Assembly: GCA_011051825.1 (NCBI GenBank)
Contig: DRKH01000449.1
Span: 1 to 13,209, forward strand
Direction: 5' to 3'
From: Desulfobulbus sp.
Lineage (GTDB): Bacteria; Desulfobacterota; Desulfobulbia; Desulfobulbales; Desulfobulbaceae
DNA: 13,209 nt
Position numbers and translations under genes: made by a program. This document shows, piece after piece, positions 6,436-13,209 of this stretch; position 1 is the stretch's first letter; each line of letters begins with the position of its first letter. The notes below the pieces were generated by a model. The model made no database searches, had not been told where the DNA came from, and saw only the letters and a program-made list of their open reading frames with translations.

Positions 6436-7923
6436 GTGGGTGCTTCCGGACTCAAGCTGAAAATATTTATAACCTTGGTGGTCCTGCTTGCCGCCGGTAT
6501 GCTGCTTGTCGATATGGTCGCCATGACCCTTTGGCGACGTGACCTGGTCCTGAGAGAACGCCAGCATGTCAGGGCGCTGCTGACGGTTGCCTCGGCAGGG
6601 CGCGGGCGGATGCCCGTGGTGGCACGTTTTGTTGATGCCCGATGCGGGGTATTTTTTGTGCCTGGAAACGGGGTGAAGGCATTGTCCGGTCTTGAACTGT
6701 GCCCCGGTGATCCTGTCCGGGATGCAGCGCGGAGAGCCGCGATCTCCGGACGTGATATATCCCGTGTGGTGGGGAAGGGGGGGCTGCCGTTCTTTCCCGA
6801 CAGGCGGGGATTGATTGTCGCGGTTCCTGTCAGGGCGCACGGTCGGATTGCCGGGAGCATCGCGGTAATGATTCCCCTGGCGGCCATTTATTCTTCCATC
6901 AGGGGGTATGAACGTATCATCCTGGTGTCGCTGCTGGTCAACCTGATTGTTCTCTCTGTGGTCGGACTGTTCCGTTTTCTTCGCTCAACTGTCCGTCCGA
7001 TTGAAAATCTCGTCAGCCTGGCTGAGTCGTATTCCGAGGATGATTCTCTTCCCTTTCTCATGCTCGATGGGGGGGACGAGTTCGGACAGCTTTCCGGCGC
7101 CCTGAACCGTATGCTGGGACGGATCGAGGACGACAAGGAAAAACTGCGTGCCACGGTCCGTTCACTGGAGGAGGCAAATCGTGAACTCAGAAACACCCAG
7201 CAGGAGATGGTGCGGACGGAAAAACTCGCCTCCATCGGCCGGCTGGCCGCTGGCATGGCCCACGAGATCGGCAATCCCCTGGGTATTGTCCAGGGCTATA
7301 TGGGGCTGCTGAAGATGAGGAACCTGTCCGTCGAAGAGCGTTTCGATTACGCCGGACGGGCGGAACAGGAGCTGCAGCGAGTCAATAGCCTGATCCGGCA
7401 GTTGCTGGATTTCTCCAGGGCTTCCACCGGCCAGCGACAGCAGGTCTCTCTTCATGAAATCCTGTCTTCCCTGGAAAGCATGGTCCGCCATCAGCCCTTT
7501 CTGGCCGGTGTGGAACTGATCTGTTCCTTTGGTGCTGTACATGATACCGTATTGGCAAACCCGGATCAGCTCATGCAGGTTTTTCTGAACTGTCTCATGA
7601 ACAGTGCAGATGCCATTGTCGCCGCAGGAAGAGAGGAGGGGAGAATCACGATCAGCACAAGGAGCGGTTCGCAACAGGGATCCGATGCCGGGGCAGACCA
7701 GATAGTGGTTTCGATCACTGACAATGGAGAAGGAATACGGGAGGAAGATCTTGCCAATGTGCTTGACCCGTTTTTCACCACCAAGGCCCCCGGCAAGGGA
7801 ACGGGGCTAGGCCTGTCCGTGTCCCACTCGATTGTAACTGGTCATGGAGGTAGCATGGTAATCAGGAGTATATATACTAAGGAAACTACCATTGAGATAC
7901 GATTGCCCCTCATGGGCAAATAA
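6436..7923 (+). CDS. pilS: PilS-like membrane sensor histidine kinase (HAMP–HisKA–HATPase)
   Basis: 495 residues from a GTG with AAGGAG 11 bases upstream. Helix 1 (about 10-30), a periplasmic domain (about 35-158) with two cysteines (C70, C89), helix 2 (161-180), HAMP linker (181-235) and a coiled coil (about 228-265). HisKA follows with A-H276-E-I-G-N-P as the phosphorylation site. The ATPase domain has the N box around N385-N389, D429-N-G-E-G, F-F-T-T-K and G-K-G-T-G-L-G-L-S (453-461). It should autophosphorylate and pass phosphate to the regulator encoded 78 bases downstream. The name pilS rests on context: next to a sigma-54 activator and pilin genes. The best known Pseudomonas PilS has six membrane helices and a PAS domain, whereas this one has two helices and a periplasmic sensor, so the signal probably differs. 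Confidence 0.88.
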   Translation: MGASGLKLKIFITLVVLLAAGMLLVDMVAMTLWRRDLVLRERQHVRALLTVASAGRGRMPVVARFVDARCGVFFVPGNGVKALSGLELCPGDPVRDAARRAAISGRDISRVVGKGGLPFFPDRRGLIVAVPVRAHGRIAGSIAVMIPLAAIYSSIRGYERIILVSLLVNLIVLSVVGLFRFLRSTVRPIENLVSLAESYSEDDSLPFLMLDGGDEFGQLSGALNRMLGRIEDDKEKLRATVRSLEEANRELRNTQQEMVRTEKLASIGRLAAGMAHEIGNPLGIVQGYMGLLKMRNLSVEERFDYAGRAEQELQRVNSLIRQLLDFSRASTGQRQQVSLHEILSSLESMVRHQPFLAGVELICSFGAVHDTVLANPDQLMQVFLNCLMNSADAIVAAGREEGRITISTRSGSQQGSDAGADQIVVSITDNGEGIREEDLANVLDPFFTTKAPGKGTGLGLSVSHSIVTGHGGSMVIRSIYTKETTIEIRLPLMGK

Positions 7924-8001
7924 TCACTTCCTGGCCGTTGAGAGTGGCAGGCCTTAGGAGTTACGTGGTGTCTCTGACTATCTGACCTGCAGGTGAGAGC
8001 G

Positions 8002-9384
8002 ATGATGGAAGAGGAGAAAAAACGTGTCCTGGTCATCGATGATGAGCAGAACATGCAACACATGTTGAGGGCGATCCTCTCCAGGTTTGATTACCTGGTC
8101 GAGACGGCCGATGATGGGCAACAGGGCCTGGACAGGCTGCGGGCCGGAAACCTTGACTTTGTTTTGTGCGACATTCGTATGCCGGTGATGGACGGTATGG
8201 AATTTCTGCGCAGGGCTGCAGCGCTGGAACATGGTGCCACCATTATCATGATGTCTGCCTATGGTACCGTGGACAGTGCCATCGAGGCCATGAAACAGGG
8301 AGCCTACGATTATGTCTCCAAACCTTTCAAGGCGGAAGAGATCCTGCTTGTTCTCAAAAAAGCAGAAGAGCGGGAGTTCCTGCAGCGGGAAAATGCAGCC
8401 TTGCGCCGGCAGTTGGCGGATATTGGCGGACCAGCCGGGTTCGGCCGTATGGTGGGTAAGAGTAAAAAGATGCAGGAAGTCTTTCAGCTTGCGACCAAGG
8501 TGGCCCAGCATGCGACAACAGTCCTGGTAACAGGTGAATCGGGAACCGGTAAAGAGCTTGTGGCCCGGGGGATTCATGACCTCAGTCCCAGGGCGGAAAA
8601 TCCGTTTGTAGCCATCAATTGCGGAGGAATACCGGAAAATCTGCTGGAAAGTGAACTGTTCGGATACGTGAAAGGGGCTTTTACCGGGGCAGAAAAGAAC
8701 AAGAAAGGACTGTTCGAAGAGGCTGATGGTGGCACTATCTTTCTTGACGAGATCGGGGAACTTCCCGTTGCGATGCAGGTGAAGCTGCTACGGGTGCTGC
8801 AGGAACAGGAAATCCGACCCGTGGGGGCTGCACGGAATAGAAAGATCGATGTCCGGGTGATTGCGGCCACAGCCCGTGACCTGGTGAAGGAAGTGAAGAA
8901 AGGTGGTTTTCGGGAGGACCTGTACTATCGCCTCAATGTCGTCAACATTCATATTCCGCCTTTGCGGGAACGAACAGAGGATATCGCGGTTCTGAGTACT
9001 CATTTTGCCGAGAAACTGGCCGGTCGGATGGATGTTGAGATCCTGGGTATTGCACCGGCAGCCATGCAACTCCTCATGGGGCATTCGTGGCCCGGCAATG
9101 TCCGTGAGCTGGAGAATGTCATTGAACGGGCTGTTATCCTGGCGGAAAAGAAGATTATTCTGCCGGAAAACCTGCCGCCTGAGTTCGGAACCAAGCGGCA
9201 GGCACGCCGACTTGATGATTTCTTTGCCGGATTTTCCATCAAGAAAGCACAGAAAATCATGGAAAAAAGTCTCATACGGCGTGCTCTTGACGCCACTGGC
9301 GGCAACAAGTCCAAGGCAGCGGAACTCCTGGAAATAAGCTATCCCTCCCTTCTGGGAAAGATCAAGGAGTATGGACTTGGGTGA
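8002..9384 (+). CDS. pilR: PilR-like sigma-54-dependent response regulator (NtrC family)
   Basis: 460 residues from the ATG at 8002 (AGGTGA five bases upstream; GTG 7993 and ATG 8005 are alternatives). The receiver domain (about 7-120) has the acidic pair D13-D14, phospho-acceptor D57 in L-C-D-I-R-M-P and K107. The AAA+ domain (about 148-385) has Walker A G-E-S-G-T-G-K-E (178-185), the sigma-54 contact G-A-F-T-G-A (225-230) and Walker B in G-T-I-F-L-D-E-I-G (244-252). A Fis-type helix-turn-helix ends the protein (about 420-458, with A-T-G-G-N-K-S-K-A-A-E-L-L). Once phosphorylated it should drive open-complex formation at sigma-54 promoters. Three such promoters lie in this window, beside both pilins and the minor-pilin operon, which makes them its likely targets. 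It forms an operon with the kinase gene. No GC-rich terminator is seen after its stop. Confidence 0.93.
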   Translation: MMEEEKKRVLVIDDEQNMQHMLRAILSRFDYLVETADDGQQGLDRLRAGNLDFVLCDIRMPVMDGMEFLRRAAALEHGATIIMMSAYGTVDSAIEAMKQGAYDYVSKPFKAEEILLVLKKAEEREFLQRENAALRRQLADIGGPAGFGRMVGKSKKMQEVFQLATKVAQHATTVLVTGESGTGKELVARGIHDLSPRAENPFVAINCGGIPENLLESELFGYVKGAFTGAEKNKKGLFEEADGGTIFLDEIGELPVAMQVKLLRVLQEQEIRPVGAARNRKIDVRVIAATARDLVKEVKKGGFREDLYYRLNVVNIHIPPLRERTEDIAVLSTHFAEKLAGRMDVEILGIAPAAMQLLMGHSWPGNVRELENVIERAVILAEKKIILPENLPPEFGTKRQARRLDDFFAGFSIKKAQKIMEKSLIRRALDATGGNKSKAAELLEISYPSLLGKIKEYGLG

Positions 9385-9562
9385 GCACCATGTTGTCTGG
9401 AAAATATTTTGATATCCTGCTTTCTTTTTATAAAAAAAATTAACATCTTTTCTTCGCATCTTCCTCTGGCTGTTTCTGGTTCCCTTTTTTCTTCCTCTGT
9501 ATCTTCTCGATATTCTTCATTATAAAAGCTTCATTCTTTTCACGGTCTTTGTGGGCCGTCGT
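9385..9562. other. AT-rich, pyrimidine-rich intergenic region upstream of the minor-pilin operon
   Basis: About 180 bases without a convincing gene. The plus strand is strongly C/T-rich from about 9418 to 9545 and contains a T5-A-T-A8 run near 9425-9440, so bendable DNA is likely. A near match to the IHF consensus (minus strand TATCAAAATATTT, about 9402-9414, last base off) and one TGTC (9394-9397) lie about 160-195 bases upstream of the predicted operon start. A 25-codon Lys-rich reading on the minus strand (about 9441-9518) has no Shine-Dalgarno and is not called. This is the natural place for PilR enhancer sites. Confidence 0.4.
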
Positions 9563-9578
9563 TGGCGTATTATTTGCT
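9563..9578 (+). promoter_or_regulatory. Sigma-54 (-24/-12) promoter of the minor-pilin operon
   Basis: TGGCGTATTATTTGCT: the -12 part TTGCT is perfect, the -24 part TGGCGT keeps the invariant GG, and GG to GC is 12 bases. Predicted start is near 9589, about 36 bases before the first gene's start codon. It would couple minor-pilin and tip-protein expression to the same activator as the two major pilins. Confidence 0.78.
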
Positions 9579-9612
9579 TTCTTGTCAGAAAGGATAATGG
9601 TTTTCCCTGATC

Positions 9613-9618
9613 AAGAGG
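9613..9618 (+). promoter_or_regulatory. Ribosome binding site that selects the fimT-like start
   Basis: AAGAGG ends at 9618, directly against an ATG at 9619 but six bases before the ATG at 9625. Normal spacing therefore favours 9625 as the start. Confidence 0.65.
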
Positions 9619-9624
9619 ATGCAA

Positions 9625-10185
9625 ATGGTTCGCAATCAGCATGGTATTACCTTGATGGAAGTGATGGTGACACTCGCCATTGTCGGAATTGTCGCAAGTA
9701 TTGCTATGCCTGCCTACCTGTCCTGGAAACCGGGATACGTGTATCGGGGGGCTGTCTCCCGTATCCGGGGTGACATCGACAATGCAAAAATGAAGGCCGT
9801 GGAGACCAGGAACCAGTGGCGTATCATGTTTTGCGGAAGCGGTTATCAGCTGATCGAGGGTGACAAACCCCGGAATTCCCGATGGACTGTGCCACCTGCA
9901 TATACTGCCAATCCGTCGTGTCCGATGAGTGCAGCCGAAATAGCGGCTTTTCGGGCAGCCGGTCGCCGGGTAATCATTCGTGACCTGACAGATTTTCCCC
10001 AGGTCCGGCTCACGGCGGATTGTAATTCCCCGCCCACCGCCATCGCTTCGGGCTCAGAGCCCTGGTTTACCTTTTTGCCCCGCGGCACGGCCACCTCCAG
10101 TGGCAGCGTGTCGGTTGCCATGAGTGGTCGTAACGATTGCAGTACGTTCACAATTTCAACTGCTGGCAGGATATTGATCCAATGA
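9625..10185 (+). CDS. fimT: Minor pilin, FimT/FimU/GspH-like
   Basis: 186 residues. A very short leader (M-V-R-N-Q-H-G) precedes I-T-L-M-E, a prepilin site with Ile rather than Phe at mature position 1 and the conserved Glu5, then a hydrophobic helix to about residue 30. The C-terminal half is beta-rich and ends with a F-T-I-S-T-A-G-R-I motif typical of GspH/FimT-fold pilins. Four cysteines (70, 99, 133, 172) could make two disulfides. In known pili this minor pilin belongs to the tip/priming complex with PilV, PilW, PilX and PilY1, which are the following genes here. It is first in the operon after the sigma-54 promoter and overlaps the pilW-like gene by ATGA (10182-10185). FimT versus FimU cannot be separated without comparison. 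Confidence 0.85.
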   Translation: MVRNQHGITLMEVMVTLAIVGIVASIAMPAYLSWKPGYVYRGAVSRIRGDIDNAKMKAVETRNQWRIMFCGSGYQLIEGDKPRNSRWTVPPAYTANPSCPMSAAEIAAFRAAGRRVIIRDLTDFPQVRLTADCNSPPTAIASGSEPWFTFLPRGTATSSGSVSVAMSGRNDCSTFTISTAGRILIQ

Positions 10186-10925
10186 AAAGAATTGATTTCT
10201 CCCATTCCATGGCTGGCTTTACCCTGATTGAGGTGATGATCGCCATGGTCATCCTTGGTCTTGTCCTTACCGGTATTGTCAAGATGTTTTCCTCCACTGG
10301 TAAGTATCAGACAGCCCAGGAGATGATGGTCGACCTGACCCAGGATATGCGGGCTGCTAAACAGCTCATGACATACGAGATTCGTGAGGCCGGGTGCAAT
10401 CCGCGGGGAAAGAAGAGGATTGGTTTCCAGATCAGTACCGATGACAGTGCCGATACCGATGCCAACTCCATTCATTTTACCACGGACAGGGATAACGGCG
10501 ATGGTGATGAGTTCCTTGAGCCCGACGGTGATGCCGATGATCCGGGCGAGGATATTGCGTTTTACAGGACTTTTGACAACTGTTTCGGCACGGTGGGGGC
10601 GGTGATGGCAGCCGGAGACAGACGACCCGGTTGTCTGCGATACGCCCAGGGTGGATCGGGACAACCTGTTGCCGCCAATATTATCGATCTGCAATTCAAT
10701 TATTATGACAGTAACAATAATCCGTTTTATCAGGAAAATGCGGATGGATCCCTGGTCACGCCTCTTGTTGCCCTTCAATCGCTTGGCAGTGAAACCAACC
10801 TGGACAGGATTCGCAGTGTCCAGGTCTTCATGATGGGACAGGTGGAGAACCCAAGCAGGGTAACAGGTTCAAACCAGACCTGGACTCAGCGATTCAGGAT
10901 CCGTGTTCGTAATGCAGGAAAGTGA
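10182..10925 (+). CDS. pilW: Minor pilin, PilW-like, with an Asp-rich loop
   Basis: 247 residues from an ATG overlapping the upstream stop; an in-frame ATG at 10137 inside the previous gene is rejected because the leader M-K-R-I-D... and coupling fit better. Prepilin site after G12, then F-T-L-I-E and a helix to about 32. The length, larger than the major pilins, and place before pilV- and pilX-like genes match PilW. Residues 102-124 are extremely acidic, with D-R-D-N-G-D-G-D-E-F-L-E and D-G-D-A-D-D, resembling calcium-binding loops (EF-hand/thrombospondin type 3 style). Three cysteines occur in the mature part (72, 134, 151), leaving one unpaired. It should be a subunit of the pilus tip/initiation complex. 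Confidence 0.85.
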   Translation: MKRIDFSHSMAGFTLIEVMIAMVILGLVLTGIVKMFSSTGKYQTAQEMMVDLTQDMRAAKQLMTYEIREAGCNPRGKKRIGFQISTDDSADTDANSIHFTTDRDNGDGDEFLEPDGDADDPGEDIAFYRTFDNCFGTVGAVMAAGDRRPGCLRYAQGGSGQPVAANIIDLQFNYYDSNNNPFYQENADGSLVTPLVALQSLGSETNLDRIRSVQVFMMGQVENPSRVTGSNQTWTQRFRIRVRNAGK

Positions 10926-10943
10926 GTTTCGGGTGAGGGCGAG

Positions 10944-11366
10944 ATGATGGAAATAACAAAAACAAGACGCTCAATGATGTTCGATGCCAAAGGATTCACC
11001 CTTATCGAGGTCATGATCGCCATGGTTATCCTGGGGATCGGGATTCTGGCCGTTGTGGGGTTGCAGACCCGGAATATGAGCTACAACAGCAGTTCCAAGC
11101 GGCAGACCGAAGGATATACCTGGGCCATGGACCAGGTAGAGCGACTCCTCGCATTGCCATACACATCTGCCCAACTTTCGGTCCAGGGATCTCCAACGGT
11201 GGTGGGAGACGGTCACACGGTCACCCGCAGCCCCTATACAGTCGAGTGGGATGTGGCTGACAACAGCGCCAATATCCCGAATTCGAGAATCGTCAATGTC
11301 TTTGTGCGCTGGCAGGGACGCGAAGTAAGCAGGGTGGATTTCACAAGGGTTCAGAGTTCGTTTTAA
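10944..11366 (+). CDS. pilV: Minor pilin, PilV-like
   Basis: 140 residues with a 17-residue leader ending A-K-G, then F-T-L-I-E and a helix with M-I-A-M-V-I-L-G-I-G, the style of PilV/GspI. GGTGAGGG lies four bases before the ATG at 10944; an ATG at 10947 is equally possible. The C-terminal part (V-F-V-R-W-Q-G-R-E near 120) matches the closing strand motif common in PilV proteins. No cysteine is present, unlike the flanking minor pilins. It sits 18 bases after the pilW-like stop and its TAA overlaps an ATG of the pilX-like reading frame, so the whole set is one operon. It probably bridges the tip complex to the major pilin filament, as in known systems. Confidence 0.83.
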   Translation: MMEITKTRRSMMFDAKGFTLIEVMIAMVILGIGILAVVGLQTRNMSYNSSSKRQTEGYTWAMDQVERLLALPYTSAQLSVQGSPTVVGDGHTVTRSPYTVEWDVADNSANIPNSRIVNVFVRWQGREVSRVDFTRVQSSF

Positions 11367-11380
11367 TGGGGCGAGAAACA

Positions 11381-11944
11381 ATGAACAGGCACGTGTTTGT
11401 CAAGAAGTCCATGGTCGCAGCCGTGGACAATGAACAGGGGACGGCCATAGTTGCCGCTTTGCTGATCCTTTTGCTGCTTACTTTTGTCGCTATTATGGCC
11501 ACGGATACCACAACAACAGAAAAGGCCATTGTCCGCAGCGACTCCGTGTTTGAACGGAATTTTTACCGTGCAGAGTCAGCCGCTCTCGAAGGCATTCAGA
11601 AACTGGCCAATGAAAGTTCTCCACAGGAGCTGTTGGCGCCACTTATTACAACCGACGCCAATAACGCAAACCTGCTCCGTGCAGCAGACAGCCAGGATCC
11701 TGATAACGATGTGGCGAATCTTGACATCAGCGGCGACAGCGAAGTGGACAAGAACGATTTTCTGGAAACCTCACAGATCGACAGCGATAACAGTACCTAC
11801 CGGGCTGTTGTCCAGAAACCGATCCAGAGCGGCAATTCTCTTGGTATGGAATCAAGCCGGCTCTACGATTATGTCGCCTATGGCTACTCAGAGGGCAACC
11901 GCGGAAGGGCCATGGTGAAAATCGGCTTTAAGAAGCGTTTTTGA
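11381..11944 (+). CDS. pilX: Minor pilin, PilX-like, with a dockerin/EF-hand-like loop
   Basis: 187 residues from ATG 11381 (purine-rich GGGGCGAG seven bases or so upstream); ATG 11366, overlapping the previous stop, is the alternative and adds five residues. The leader ends N-E-Q-G20, followed by T-A-I-V-A-A and a long hydrophobic helix to about 39. Glu5 is absent, as is usual for PilX/GspK-type proteins. The rest is acidic. Residues 115-126 read D-I-S-G-D-S-E-V-D-K-N-D, with Asp at loop positions 1, 5, 9 and 12, as in a dockerin/EF-hand calcium loop. No cysteine is present. Its place between the pilV-like gene and the large secreted protein matches the pilX slot. Function as a tip-complex minor pilin is inferred from family and order. 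Confidence 0.78.
   Translation: MNRHVFVKKSMVAAVDNEQGTAIVAALLILLLLTFVAIMATDTTTTEKAIVRSDSVFERNFYRAESAALEGIQKLANESSPQELLAPLITTDANNANLLRAADSQDPDNDVANLDISGDSEVDKNDFLETSQIDSDNSTYRAVVQKPIQSGNSLGMESSRLYDYVAYGYSEGNRGRAMVKIGFKKRF
11723..11758 (+). other. Dockerin/EF-hand-like calcium loop within pilX-like gene
   Basis: Encodes residues 115-126: D at 1, 5, 9 and 12, S at 3, G at 4 and a hydrophobic V at 8, then F-L-E. This agrees with the 12-residue loop of dockerin-type calcium-binding motifs. A single loop without its usual partner is weak evidence by itself. Confidence 0.45.
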
Positions 11945-12009
11945 TAGCGTTGCGGCAAGGATATGAGATGCGATCTGAAAAAAGTTGGAAGGCGACCTGG
12001 GGAGCTACC

Positions 12010-13209
12010 ATGAAGCGGAATGAAACGATAATCTGTGCAGTGACAAGGAGATGGTTTGCAGTATTGTTCGGGTTGCTGTTGCTTATTCCGTCAACGGGCT
12101 GGGCCACAACCTATTCTATTTCTGTGGATGATGTCTCCGGGGCCGAGGATACGGTCGGAACCATAACGTTCACGCTCAGCATAAGCCCGGCGGTCAAGAC
12201 GGGTGATGCAGTGACCATCGAATATGCCACAGCCGATGGAACCGCAACGGCGGACGGGGATTTTCAGGGAATCCCTTCCACAAGCATGACCTTTTTTCCA
12301 GGTGATGCCAGCAAAACGGTTTCAGTGACGATTGTTCCGGATAGCGCTGTCGAGGGGGATGAAACCTTCACCCTTCAGCTTTCCAATCCTTCGGTTACAC
12401 CCGCGGCCGGAAACAGCGTCAATCTCTTGACGTCGTCCGGCACCGGCACCATCACCAACGATGATATGGCCACCCTTTCAGTTTCGTCCGCTGGAAGGGT
12501 TGCAGAGGATGGTGGCGTTTCCGTTTTTACCGTTTCATCCGGTGGCGTGGAAATCGAATCATCAGCCGCTGTCACTGTATCCTATACGACAAGCAGCGAA
12601 GCAGGGGATACCGCCACGGCAGGCAATGATTACCGGGCAACCACAACAGGCAGTATCTTGTTCGTCGGCACGTCTGTCGAAATCGATGTTCCCTTGGTAA
12701 ACGACAGCAACGTTGAAGGAGACGAAACCTTTACTCTGAGCCTCATCGGCAGTTCCAACTCCGATGTTACGGCCAGTGCCAGCGCCCAGGGAACAATCGC
12801 CGATGACAATGATTCCGCGACGTTGAGTATTGTCAGCGATGGTCCGCAGTCCGAGGATGCGGGTCCGTCGACCTTCACCCTTTCCTCCGACGCCCCGGTG
12901 GAGCCGTCGGCCAACCTGACGGTTTCCTACCGTTCAGCCAGCGAGAGCGGCGACACGGCAACAGCAGGAAATGACTACGTATCCACTGCCAGCGGCAGCA
13001 TTCCGTTCGTGGGAACCAGTGGATTGATCAGTGTCACCCTCAATAACGACAGCAGTGTGGAGGGTGACGAGACCTTCACGGTGACCCTGACCGGTGCAAG
13101 CGATGCCGATGTGGTGGCCAGTGCCAGCGCCCAGGGAACAATCACCGATGACAATGATTCCGCGACGTTGAGTATTGTCAGCGATGGTCCGCAGTCCGAG
13201 GACGCGGGT
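12010..13209 (+). CDS. Secreted Calx-beta repeat protein in the pilY1 position (3' end outside window)
   Basis: The reading frame is open to the last base, 400 residues, with no stop. GGGGAG lies five bases before the ATG at 12010; an in-frame ATG at 11968 (AAGGA six bases upstream) would add 14 residues. A signal peptide is clear: basic start, hydrophobic L-F-G-L-L-L-L-I-P, and cleavage near G-W-A32. Three Calx-beta domains follow (about 35-152, 153-268, 269-383) and a fourth begins. Each carries D-S-x-V-E-G-D-E-T-F-T near its end, starting at 111, 232 and 347. Calx-beta domains bind calcium and occur in large adhesins. Gene order (after pilX) is where pilY1, the pilus tip adhesin, lies in known operons, so a PilY1-type protein with an N-terminal Calx-beta array is the leading idea. 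A separate surface adhesin is the alternative; the deciding C-terminus is not visible. Confidence 0.85.
   Translation, partial: MKRNETIICAVTRRWFAVLFGLLLLIPSTGWATTYSISVDDVSGAEDTVGTITFTLSISPAVKTGDAVTIEYATADGTATADGDFQGIPSTSMTFFPGDASKTVSVTIVPDSAVEGDETFTLQLSNPSVTPAAGNSVNLLTSSGTGTITNDDMATLSVSSAGRVAEDGGVSVFTVSSGGVEIESSAAVTVSYTTSSEAGDTATAGNDYRATTTGSILFVGTSVEIDVPLVNDSNVEGDETFTLSLIGSSNSDVTASASAQGTIADDNDSATLSIVSDGPQSEDAGPSTFTLSSDAPVEPSANLTVSYRSASESGDTATAGNDYVSTASGSIPFVGTSGLISVTLNNDSSVEGDETFTVTLTGASDADVVASASAQGTITDDNDSATLSIVSDGPQSEDAG
12771..12864 (+). repeat. Calx-beta coding repeat, copy 1
   Basis: 94 bases that recur at 13116-13209 with two mismatches, 345 bases (115 codons) apart. They encode the end of one Calx-beta domain and the start of the next (G-T-I-A-D-D-N-D-S-A-T-L-S-I-V). 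Confidence 0.93.
13116..13209 (+). repeat. Calx-beta coding repeat, copy 2 (continues past window)
   Basis: Second copy of the segment at 12771-12864, in the same frame, cut by the window end. Differences are G to A and T to C only; one changes Ala to Thr, the other is silent. Confidence 0.93.

Noticed and set aside
9441..9518. Minus-strand 25-codon Lys/Glu-rich reading frame (M-K-N-I-E-K-I-Q...)
   Set aside because: The composition follows simply from the purine-rich strand; no Shine-Dalgarno, no promoter, and the frame is closed by a stop about 90 bases upstream of its ATG.
9846..10778. Long minus-strand open frame (310 codons) opposite fimT- and pilW-like genes
   Set aside because: It is a shadow of two well-supported pilin genes; its sequence shows no domain and it crosses a gene boundary.
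12375..12914. Minus-strand frames within the Calx-beta gene
   Set aside because: Antisense of a repetitive coding region; the plus-strand frame is open to the window edge with a signal peptide and clear domains.

Overview
The window looks like a chromosomal type IV pilus locus from a Gram-negative, Desulfobacterota-like (deltaproteobacterial) organism. The taxon is an inference from three things: pilin sequence style, a VKOR–DsbA-like fusion, and NtrC-type (sigma-54) control placed beside pilin genes. I cannot name a species. No tRNA, rRNA, CRISPR, insertion sequence or phage gene was seen.

Layout. The left half (17-6290) is on the minus strand. In transcription order it holds two paralogous type IV pilin genes (5859-6290, then 5174-5602), a strong intrinsic terminator (5110-5139), a TMTC-like polytopic protein with TPR repeats (3020-5080), a VKOR–thioredoxin fusion (1711-2889), and a second GT-C-type membrane glycosyltransferase (17-1714) that overlaps the VKOR gene by ATGA. 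The right half (6436-13209) is on the plus strand. It holds a PilS-like histidine kinase, a PilR-like sigma-54 activator, then the minor-pilin operon fimT/gspH-like, pilW-like, pilV-like and pilX-like. Last comes a secreted protein of Calx-beta repeats in the position where pilY1 normally lies; it runs off the window end.

How it may work together. I find three good -24/-12 (sigma-54) elements with exact GG-N10-GC spacing: one before each major pilin gene and one before the minor-pilin operon. The adjacent PilR-like protein keeps the sigma-54 contact motif GAFTGA, so the simplest model is one two-component system driving all three units. These promoters also settle the pilin start codons, because longer readings would begin at or upstream of the predicted transcription starts.

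The most interesting ideas are these. (1) A compact PilSR/sigma-54 regulon, with a TGTC-box cluster containing a perfect palindrome upstream of one pilin. (2) A calcium theme at the putative pilus tip: Calx-beta repeats in the pilY1 slot, a dockerin/EF-hand-like loop in PilX and an Asp-rich loop in PilW. (3) A likely disulfide theme: a VKOR–DsbA-like fusion beside pilins that each carry exactly two cysteines, one of them at mature position 33 in the N-terminal helix. (4) Two GT-C-type membrane proteins beside the pilins, suggesting pilin or surface glycosylation.
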